Assembly: GCF_000959725.1 (NCBI RefSeq) | Contig: NZ_CP009323.1 | Span: 3,534,001 to 3,598,000 of the forward strand | DNA from: Burkholderia gladioli | GTDB lineage: Bacteria > Pseudomonadota > Gammaproteobacteria > Burkholderiales > Burkholderiaceae | DNA length: 64,000 nt | Direction of reading: 5' to 3' | In this document: positions 57,754 through 64,000 of the stretch, piece by piece | Position numbering within the stretch: the first letter of the stretch is position 1 | Layout: each line of letters starts with the position of its first letter | The notes under the pieces: model-generated | What the model saw: only the letters and a program-made list of their open reading frames with translations | The model's database searches: none | Told to the model about the DNA's origin: nothing | Made by a program: the position numbers and the translations under genes

Positions 57754-58392
57754 TCACAGCCCCGTGCCGCGGGCGTTGAGGATCAGGCGCAGCCCCAGCG
57801 CGGCGATCGCGCCGGCGGCCAGCCGGTCGATCACGCCACGGGCGCGCAGGTACAACTCGCGCGGCCGGCGCGTCGAGAAGCCGAGCGCGACGATGGTGTA
57901 CCAGCCCATCTCGATCGCGAACACGGCCGGCGGCAGCACCAGGTAGGCGATGAGCGGCGGATGCGCGGGCAACAGCGCCGCGAAGATGCTGCCGTACCAG
58001 ATCGCCGTCTTCGGGTTGCTCAGCTGGGTGGTCAGGCCGACGCGCAAGGAGCGCAACGGCTGGCCGCCATGCCGGGCGATATCGGCGTCGAACGCGAAGT
58101 CGCGCTTCGCGCCGCGCCAGATCTGCAGCGCCAGGTAGAGCAGGTAGAGCCCGCCCGCCACCTTCAGTCCCACATAGAGCCAGGCCACCGAACGCAGCAG
58201 GGTATAGAGGCCCGCCAGCGCGATGCCGGCGAACACCAGGCCGCCGATGCCCATGCCCAGCGCGGTGGCGAGCCCGTCGCGGCGCGACAGCCCGATCGCG
58301 TTGCGGGCCACCAGCACGAAGCTCGGCCCGGGAATCATGGCGCCCAGCATCAGCGCGGAAAGAATGGCGACGAATGAAGCGGCAACCTGCAT
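57754..58392 (-). CDS. LysE/RhtB-family amino-acid exporter
   Basis: 212 residues, five to six membrane helices. Family signature MIPGPSFVLVARNAIGLSRRDGL at residues 19-41 and QLSNPKTAIWYGSIFAALLP in the middle. Exports amino acids or homoserine lactone-like compounds; the substrate is unknown. Single gene, 93 bp from the cyclase gene. Confidence 0.9.
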   Translation of the reverse strand: MQVAASFVAILSALMLGAMIPGPSFVLVARNAIGLSRRDGLATALGMGIGGLVFAGIALAGLYTLLRSVAWLYVGLKVAGGLYLLYLALQIWRGAKRDFAFDADIARHGGQPLRSLRVGLTTQLSNPKTAIWYGSIFAALLPAHPPLIAYLVLPPAVFAIEMGWYTIVALGFSTRRPRELYLRARGVIDRLAAGAIAALGLRLILNARGTGL

Positions 58393-58485
58393 CGAATGAC
58401 TCCTGGTGGAACGAATGAAGCGGACAAGGGGGGATTCTCGCGCGATTCGGTGGCAATCGGCGAGCGCGGCGCGCGGCCGAGGCGA

Positions 58486-59460
58486 TCAGCGCGAACCGCC
58501 CGACTTGCGGCGATGCTTGTCCGCGTACATGCGCGTGTCCGATTCGGCCAGCAACTGCTCGACCGATGGATCCTCGCGCGGGTCGTAGTCGACGTGGCCG
58601 ACGCTGAAGCGGATAGCGTAATCGAGCGAGGCCTGTTCGGCGCGCGCGTCGAGATTCTCGCGCAGCCGCTCGACGATGCCGGGCGCGTCCACTTCGTGCG
58701 AGGTGATCAGCAGGGCCACGAATTCGTCGCCGCCGAGCCGGCCGACCACGTCCATCTCGCGCAGCACGGTGCTCAGCGAGCGCGCGAACAGGGTCAGCGC
58801 GCGGTCGCCCTCGGCATGGCCGTAGCGGTCGTTGATCTGCTTGAAGTCGTTGAGGTCGAAGAACAGCAGCGAGGCGCGCCGGCCGCCGCGCTTGCAGGCG
58901 TTCAGCGCATGCCGGGCCAGCACCTCGAAGCCGCGCCGGTTCGACAGCGAGGTCAGCGCGTCGAGCGTGGCCATCTGCACCGCCGCCACCTCGCGCTCGG
59001 CCAGTCCGGCCAGGTCGCGCAGGTGGGCGAGATCGTCGGGGTCGACCTCGCGCGAGCGCGTGTCGATCAGGCATAGCGTGCCGAGATTGGTGCCGTCGGG
59101 CAGGGCCAGCGGATGGCCCGCGTAGAAGCGGATGCCGGGCGCGCCGGTCACCAGCGGGTTGTCGGCGAAGCGCGGGTCGAGCGTGGCGTCGGGGATCACC
59201 AGCGTCTGTTGGGACAGGATCGCGTGCGCGCAGAAAGACACGTCGCGCGAGGTCTCCCGCACATCGAGCCCGAAGCAGCTCTTGAACCACTGGCGGTTCT
59301 CGTCGACCAGCGAGACCAGGGCGATCGGCACATCGAAGATTCGTCTCGCGAGCCGGGTGATCCGATCGAAGCGTTCCTCGTCCGGGGTGTCGAGCAACTG
59401 CAGGCTGCGTAGCTTCGCGAGCCGCGAGGCTTCGTCAGCGGGAAGGGGGGCGCTGGACAT
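58486..59460 (-). CDS. GAF-GGDEF diguanylate cyclase
   Basis: 324 residues. GAF-like sensor (about 20-160; TPDEERFDRITRLARRIFDV, then FCAHAIL) and a GGDEF domain with active site GRLGGDEFVAL. An RxxD inhibitory site (REMD) is exactly five residues before GGDEF, so product feedback is likely. It makes cyclic di-GMP. Cytoplasmic, no membrane segment. ATG 59460 is used; longer frames are artefactual. Confidence 0.92.
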   Translation of the reverse strand: MSSAPLPADEASRLAKLRSLQLLDTPDEERFDRITRLARRIFDVPIALVSLVDENRQWFKSCFGLDVRETSRDVSFCAHAILSQQTLVIPDATLDPRFADNPLVTGAPGIRFYAGHPLALPDGTNLGTLCLIDTRSREVDPDDLAHLRDLAGLAEREVAAVQMATLDALTSLSNRRGFEVLARHALNACKRGGRRASLLFFDLNDFKQINDRYGHAEGDRALTLFARSLSTVLREMDVVGRLGGDEFVALLITSHEVDAPGIVERLRENLDARAEQASLDYAIRFSVGHVDYDPREDPSVEQLLAESDTRMYADKHRRKSGGSR

Positions 59461-59858
59461 GCGATCTCGTCTCCCTGAATGTCGTGGCCGATGCGGGTGC
59501 CGATCCGAGCATGCCGCGAGCGTCTCGATGCGTGCCGGAACCCTGTCACACATCGTAGTGCATTCGCCTCGATCCCGGAACGGGGCGGCGGGCGAAACGC
59601 TGGCGGGGTTTGCCCCGATTCGCGCGCCGGGGAATCCACCGCTGCCGTCCCGATCTGCCCCGTCCCGCTTCCGAAATACTTCCGAGAAGCCTTCCAATGT
59701 CACCCGCCGAGCCCCGCGGGGCTCGGCTTGGCGGGGCTCGAACACCGCGCTGTAACAATCGGTCATTATCGTCACGCGGCGCGCGCAACGTGGGTGAGCG
59801 GTGCCGCGTCCCGGACGCGAGCCCGCGTCCGCCGGATATCATTCGACGGAGAAAACCC
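59461..59858. other. Divergent intergenic region with GC palindrome
   Basis: 398 bp. Contains the perfect loopless palindrome CCGAGCCCCG/CGGGGCTCGG (59707-59726) and a partial repeat GCGGGGCTCG just after it. No gene seen. The promoter for the lipoprotein gene probably lies at 59750-59840. Confidence 0.5.
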
Positions 59859-60059
59859 ATGCAGACGCCGGCACTACGGCACCTGATCCTGACCGGCAGG
59901 CTCGCGAGCGCGGCGCTGCTCGGCGCATGCAATGGCGACGGCACCTCGTCGGCGCCCGCCACACCGAACGCGCCGCCGCCCAAGGCGGCCTGCGGCAACG
60001 GCGCGGTCGCGACCGCCCAGCTGCATTGCCCGCCCGGCTTCACGGCGCCGAAATCCTGA
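59859..60059 (+). CDS. Small predicted lipoprotein
   Basis: 66 residues. A signal peptide with lipobox LLGAC (lipid Cys near residue 24) is followed by a short Pro/Ala linker and a tail with three Cys or so (AACGNGAVATAQLHCPPGF). A GGAG ribosome-binding site is 10 bp upstream. It lies 38 bp before the phospholipase C gene in the same direction, so it may be a chaperone or partner; not a known family. Confidence 0.72.
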   Translation: MQTPALRHLILTGRLASAALLGACNGDGTSSAPATPNAPPPKAACGNGAVATAQLHCPPGFTAPKS

Positions 60060-60097
60060 GCGCCGCACCACGACGACCGACATCATCAGGACCCCAC

Positions 60098-62227
60098 ATG
60101 GTCACCCAATCCCGACGCGATTTCCTGAAGTTCTCCGCCAGCCTGGCGGGCGCCACCGCTGCCACCACGCTGTTGCCCGAATCGATCCGCAAGGCCCTGG
60201 CCATCGAGCCGGCCACGGTCACGGGCACCATCCAGGATGTGCAGCACATCGTGGTGTTCATGCAGGAGAACCGCTCCTTCGATCACTACCTCGGCCACCT
60301 GAGCGGCGTGCGCGGCTACAACGACCGCTTCCCGGTGACCCTGCCCAACGGCCAGCCGGTCTGGTTCCAGCCTCGCAAGGAAGATCCGACCAAGGTAATT
60401 GCGCCGTTCCGCTACGACACCACCAACCCGGCCGTGAACGCGCAGTGCATCGGCGGCCTGCCGCATACCTGGGCGACCACCCACGGCGCGATCAACCACG
60501 GCCGCGGCGACCAGTGGGCGGTGCAGAAGACCAACATGACGATGGGCTATCACGTGCGGGACGACATTCCGTTCCACTACGCGCTGGCCGATGCCTTCAC
60601 CGTCTGCGACCACTACTTCTGCTCGATCCCCGGCAACACGCACCCGAACCGCATGTACCTGATGACGGGCATGGTCGATCCGCTCGCCACCGGCGGCGGC
60701 CCGCTGCTCGACAACACGGACTACATCGATAACCAGTTCGACGCGATCCAGCTCCAGCCCTTCTCGTGGACGACCTATCCCGAGCGGCTCGAGAAGGCCG
60801 GCATCTCCTGGCAGGTCTACCAGCAGGGCACCGGCTTCGACAACTTCACCGGCAACTACGGCACCAACATGCTGGCGGCGTTCCAGAACATCGTGAACGC
60901 GCCGGCCGGCTCCTCGCTGCAGCAGCGCGGCAACAGCACGCGCACGCTGGACCAGCTCAAGGCCGACGTGCAGGCCAACGCGCTGCCGCAGGTGTCCTGG
61001 CTGCTGCCGCCGGCGGCCTACTCGGAGCACCCGAAGTTCACGCCGCTGTACGGCGCGAACTACATCTCGACGATCCTCGACGCGCTGACCTCGAACCCCG
61101 AGGTGTGGAGCAAGACCGTCCTGTTCATCATGTACGACGAGAACGACGGCCTGTTCGACCACATGGTGCCGCCGCAGCCGCCGACCTTCATCGCCAATCC
61201 GCCCGTCAACGTCGGCGCGAGCACGGTGGATGTGTCGCTGGAGCGCCACAACGTGGTGACGGCCACCCAGCAGGGCACCTATACCGCCGACACGCTGCCT
61301 TACGGCCTGGGGCCGCGCGTGCCGATGTTCGTGGTCTCGCCCTGGTCGAAAGGCGGCTTCGTCAGCTCGCAGGTGTTCGATCACACCTCGGTGCTGCAAT
61401 TCATCGAGCAGCGTTTCGGCGTGAAGGAAACCAATATCTCGCCGTGGCGCCGCGCGGTGTGCGGCGACCTGAGCTCGACGCTCGATTTCACCAAGTCGGA
61501 CGCGAGCTTCCCGAGCCTGCCGAACACCGCGAACTACGTGGCCACGGCCGACCTGCAATGCGCGCTGCCGACCTCGCAGGCGGCACCGGCGGCCACCGCC
61601 GCGCCGAGCATCGCCGCGCAGGAGCCCGGCACGCGCCTGGCGCGCGCCACGCCCTACGAACTGCACGTGAACGGCCAGTTGACCAACGCCGGCTACACCA
61701 TCACCTTCGCCAACGGCGGCACGGCGGGCGCGCACTTCTGGGTCTACACCAACGACGCCACGGCGATGCCGCGCGCCTACACGGTCGAGGCCGGCAAGCA
61801 GCTCTCCGACACCTGGGCGCTCGACGCCGGCGGCGGCTACGTGGTGCATGTATATGGCCCGAACGGCTATTTCCGCCGCTTCATCGGCTCGGCCTCGGGC
61901 GAGGCCGCCGCGCATCCGGACCTGACGACCTGCTACGACGTGGCCAACGGCAACGTCTACGTGACGTTGGCCAACGGCGGTAGTGCCGCGATGACGGTGA
62001 CGGCGGTCGACCTGGCCTATGGCCAGGCCCCGCGGACCCTGACGATCCCGGCCGGCAAGAGCGTCGAGTCGCATTGGGACCTGTCGTGCAGTGCCTCGTG
62101 GTACGACCTGCAGTTCACGGTGGCCGACAACCCGTCCTGGCTGCGCCGCATCGCCGGCCACGTCGAGACGGGCCGGATCAGCACCACCGATCCGGCCGCC
62201 AAGGCGCCGGTGACCAAGGCGATCTGA
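60098..62227 (+). CDS. plcN: Tat-exported phospholipase C (PlcN-like)
   Basis: 709 residues. Twin-arginine signal SRRDFLKFSAS at the start, then a phosphoesterase (acid phosphatase-like) domain with VVFMQENRSFDHYLGHLSGV, FCSIPGNTHPNRMYLMTG and LFIMYDENDGLFDHM. Two C-terminal DUF756 beta domains follow (from about residue 520). It hydrolyses phosphatidylcholine-type lipids and is secreted after Tat export. ATG 60098 is preferred because the Tat motif begins at residue 5. The length suits non-haemolytic or haemolytic PLC of Burkholderia; the exact subclass is not certain. Confidence 0.94.
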   Translation: MVTQSRRDFLKFSASLAGATAATTLLPESIRKALAIEPATVTGTIQDVQHIVVFMQENRSFDHYLGHLSGVRGYNDRFPVTLPNGQPVWFQPRKEDPTKVIAPFRYDTTNPAVNAQCIGGLPHTWATTHGAINHGRGDQWAVQKTNMTMGYHVRDDIPFHYALADAFTVCDHYFCSIPGNTHPNRMYLMTGMVDPLATGGGPLLDNTDYIDNQFDAIQLQPFSWTTYPERLEKAGISWQVYQQGTGFDNFTGNYGTNMLAAFQNIVNAPAGSSLQQRGNSTRTLDQLKADVQANALPQVSWLLPPAAYSEHPKFTPLYGANYISTILDALTSNPEVWSKTVLFIMYDENDGLFDHMVPPQPPTFIANPPVNVGASTVDVSLERHNVVTATQQGTYTADTLPYGLGPRVPMFVVSPWSKGGFVSSQVFDHTSVLQFIEQRFGVKETNISPWRRAVCGDLSSTLDFTKSDASFPSLPNTANYVATADLQCALPTSQAAPAATAAPSIAAQEPGTRLARATPYELHVNGQLTNAGYTITFANGGTAGAHFWVYTNDATAMPRAYTVEAGKQLSDTWALDAGGGYVVHVYGPNGYFRRFIGSASGEAAAHPDLTTCYDVANGNVYVTLANGGSAAMTVTAVDLAYGQAPRTLTIPAGKSVESHWDLSCSASWYDLQFTVADNPSWLRRIAGHVETGRISTTDPAAKAPVTKAI

Positions 62228-62281
62228 GCCGGCGCGGCGCGCTCGTCAGGCCGTGGGCCGGGCGGGCCGCCTGCCGCCTCC

Positions 62282-62325
62282 ACGGCGCGAGTCCCGCGAA
62301 GGCGGCTCGCGCCGTTTCCGTTTTT
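62282..62325 (+). terminator. Probable terminator after plcN
   Basis: 10-bp stem ACGGCGCGAG (62282-62291) / CTCGCGCCGT (62306-62315), then TTCCGTTTTT. Confidence 0.6.
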
Positions 62326-62467
62326 GCGCCCTCATTTCCTTCCGGCGGCCGGCGCACCTGCGTGTTGCGTGAAACCGACAGCTCGATGCAACTCCGCGTC
62401 CGGCGCGGCCTTGCGCCGCCGCACCCAGCGGGGCGGACGGGCGGCATCGCGAGGCATATGCAGGCCA

Positions 62468-62512
62468 CCCTAGGTGGAAACCCTAGGTAAAAACCCTGAG
62501 CTGAGCTAGAAT
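62468..62512 (+). repeat. 13-bp tandem repeats in promoter of small ORF
   Basis: CCCTAGGTGGAAA, CCCTAGGTAAAAA and CCCTGAGCTGAGC start at 62468, 62481 and 62494. A TAGAAT (62507-62512) follows, about 10 bp before the ribosome-binding site. Confidence 0.6.
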
Positions 62513-62536
62513 GGCGCCTCAAAGGAGGATTGAGGG

Positions 62537-62755
62537 ATGCCTCACCGTTTCGTCGTACTCGAAAAGATCGCTTTCTCGCTGGTCGTGATGTCAGCAGTTG
62601 CCTGCACCGCCTTCATCACCTACGAACGCTGCCCCGACGACGTGCGCGACGCGCTCGACGCGGGCAAGGACATGCTGGCCACCAGCGCGGCTGGTTATTC
62701 GATCGCCTGCGCCTCGGCCGATCCGAACGCCTGCATCGGCCTGCCGACCTACTGA
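62537..62755 (+). CDS. Small Cys-containing membrane/secreted protein, unknown
   Basis: 72 residues. One hydrophobic segment (IAFSLVVMSAVACTAFI), then a short polar region with three more Cys (YERCPDD, SIACASAD, NACIGL). An excellent ribosome-binding site (AAAGGAGGA, 62521-62529) and promoter-like repeats support it. No family recognised. It might be a signal-anchored protein with one or two disulfides. Confidence 0.75.
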   Translation: MPHRFVVLEKIAFSLVVMSAVACTAFITYERCPDDVRDALDAGKDMLATSAAGYSIACASADPNACIGLPTY

Positions 62756-62868
62756 TCCCGCTTCGGGCGCCGCTTTTCCGTTCCGCTTCGGCCCCGCCTC
62801 GGTTCCGTTCCGATCCCGCCCGGTTTTCTCCGCTCGACACGTCCTGCAAGCTCGCTCGTGGCCTGGTC

Positions 62869-63297
62869 TCAGCGTCCCGGCTGCGAGACCCGCTCCAGCG
62901 TATTCGACACTTCCTCGCGCGAGGCGCCGCCCGCGCGCGTCGCGATATCGCCCAGCGAGAGCATGCCCACCAGCCTGCCTTGCCCGTCGACGACGGGCGT
63001 CCTGCGAATGCGCGCCTCGGCCATGCGCTGCTGGACCGCGTCGAGATCCTCGTCGTCGCGACAGCAGACCGGCCGCCGCGTGAGCACCTCGCCGATCGCC
63101 TGGTCCGGGCCTACCTCGCCGGCCAGCGCGCGCACCGTGAGGTCGCGATCGGTCACGATGCCGACCAGCCGGCCGCGCTCGCAGACCGGCAGCGCGCCGA
63201 CGTCGTAATACGCCATGTGCTGCGCCGCGTGCCGGATCGTGTCGTGCACGGCGACCGACACGACATCGCGCGACATCACCTCCCTTACCCGAATCAT
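62869..63297 (-). CDS. CBS-domain pair protein
   Basis: 142 residues, two CBS motifs in tandem (MIRVREVMSRDVVSVAVHDT with GIVTDRD, then the second with RRTPVVDGQGRLVGMLSLGD). Likely binds adenosyl nucleotides as a sensor. ATG 63297 has GGGAGG upstream. Partner unknown; divergent from the next gene. Confidence 0.92.
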   Translation of the reverse strand: MIRVREVMSRDVVSVAVHDTIRHAAQHMAYYDVGALPVCERGRLVGIVTDRDLTVRALAGEVGPDQAIGEVLTRRPVCCRDDEDLDAVQQRMAEARIRRTPVVDGQGRLVGMLSLGDIATRAGGASREEVSNTLERVSQPGR

Positions 63298-63449
63298 GGT
63301 CGAGCCTCCCGGTGGTTCCATGTGGATCGACGTCGAGCGCGCAAGCCGCGTGCCGCGCGAGGCCGGAAGGCGAGTGTGCCGCAGCCGGCACGGCCCTTGC
63401 GGCATCGAGAGCAGGGGCGCGAGGCGCCGGCTCGAACCAGGAGGACATC

Positions 63450-64000
63450 ATGGCGATGATCGTGACAGGCAACTTCCACACCTTCAACGACGCCGAGAAC
63501 GGCCGGCGCCGCCTGCTGGACCGGCAATTCCGGCGCGACGACATCTCGATCTTCTTCCTCAACCCGAGCGGCCAGCACGGGCGCTTTCCGATCGGCGGCG
63601 ACGTCTATGCCGATTCGGCGGCCAAGCCGGGCGGCCGCGGCGCCATCGCCGGCACGCTGCGCGGCGTCGCGCTCGGGCTGCTGCTGGGGCTGGTCATCTA
63701 CGCGATCGGGCACACGCCCTGGTGGGTGCCGGTCGCCACCACGCTGGCCGGCGCCTACGTCGGCGCGTTCGGCGGCGCGCTCTCGCGCATGCGTGGGCGG
63801 GCCGAGGAGGGCACCGGCACGCTGGAGCGCACCGAGCACGGCGTGGTGCTGGCCGCGCATGTCGACGAGGCCAATGCGGGCGCCGCCGAGGAGATCCTGC
63901 GTTCCACCGGCGCCCTGTCGGTCGAGCGTTGCGACGGGGACTGGCAGGATGGCCGCTGGCGCGATTTCGACCCGACGCGACGCCCCGACGAGGCGCCTTG
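63450..64000 (+). CDS. Glycine-rich membrane protein, 3'-truncated by window edge
   Basis: At least 183 residues to the window end, no stop seen. MIVTGNFHTFNDAENGRRRL starts a possible small-molecule or stress-type domain. A hydrophobic, Gly-rich stretch (GVALGLLLGLVIYAIGH, WWVPVATTLAGAYVGAFGGAL) suggests two membrane helices of the glycine-zipper type, and a C-terminal soluble part follows (HVDEANAGAAEEILRS). It resembles general-stress proteins in which a redox-like N-terminus is joined to a zipper; family not certain. GGAG is 6 bp before the ATG. Confidence 0.75.
   Translation, partial: MAMIVTGNFHTFNDAENGRRRLLDRQFRRDDISIFFLNPSGQHGRFPIGGDVYADSAAKPGGRGAIAGTLRGVALGLLLGLVIYAIGHTPWWVPVATTLAGAYVGAFGGALSRMRGRAEEGTGTLERTEHGVVLAAHVDEANAGAAEEILRSTGALSVERCDGDWQDGRWRDFDPTRRPDEAP

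Larger units (their letters stand above)
62228..62536. other. Intergenic region with terminator and tandem repeats
   Basis: 309 bp. Has the plcN terminator (62282-62325) and the 13-bp tandem repeats with a TAGAAT -10-like element (62468-62512). Confidence 0.6.

Overview
The window looks like chromosomal DNA of a Burkholderia-type betaproteobacterium. It is very GC-rich with strong G/C preference at third codon positions and dense operons joined by ATGA overlaps. The gene families are typical of Burkholderia: a Tat-exported phospholipase C, a DUF3562 protein, Fur-controlled iron genes and an oxygen-dependent cobalamin route with CobG. The species cannot be fixed from the sequence alone. No rRNA, tRNA, insertion sequence, prophage or CRISPR array was seen.

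Layout. 1-1.9 kb: end of a LacI-type repressor and ribokinase. 2-7.8 kb: stress operon prkA(yeaG)-yeaH-spoVR(ycgB) behind a long leader with a sigma-54-like promoter. 8-13.7 kb: alpha-ketoglutarate permease, an SDR enzyme, an M23 peptidase, a Fur-boxed ECF sigma factor and a higBA toxin-antitoxin pair. 13.8-24 kb: first cobalamin block. cobE-cobO-cobB on the minus strand and cobW-cobN-chlI/chlD on the plus strand diverge from a shared region that holds two oppositely oriented cobalamin riboswitches. 24-31 kb: IclR regulator with a divergent FAH-family enzyme, a styrene-monooxygenase-like flavoprotein, a class V aminotransferase, a metallo-beta-lactamase-fold protein and a periplasmic PEBP protein. 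31-36 kb: orphan histidine kinase divergent from a Fur-boxed iron ABC importer. 36-43.7 kb: second cobalamin block, cobG-cobH-cobI-(cbiG-cobJ fusion) diverging from cobL-cobK-cobM. 43.8-50.6 kb: glutathione transferase, aconitase B, an extra methionine aminopeptidase and two divergent LysR regulators. 51-57 kb: chemoreceptor and an osmF/yehZYXW-type osmolyte importer. 57-64 kb: DUF3562 protein, LysE exporter, GAF-GGDEF cyclase, small lipoprotein plus phospholipase C, a small Cys-containing membrane protein, a CBS-pair protein and a partial glycine-rich membrane protein.

The two cobalamin blocks together supply most corrin-ring steps: the C20, C17 and C11 methylations, the C5/C15 methylations with decarboxylation, CobG hydroxylation, CobK reduction, CobH methyl migration, a,c-diamidation, cobalt insertion and adenosylation. 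The C1-methylation/deacylation step (CobF or CbiD) and the late steps (CobQ, CobD/C, CobP, CobS/V) are not here.

The strongest single observation concerns cobalt chelatase. The AAA+ subunit gene (chlI-like) ends in a heptameric A slippery run followed 7 nt later by a perfect 9-bp stem. The minus-one frame then runs open into a von Willebrand A domain that has no start codon of its own. A minus-one ribosomal frameshift would therefore make both the small (ChlI) and medium (ChlD) subunits from one gene.
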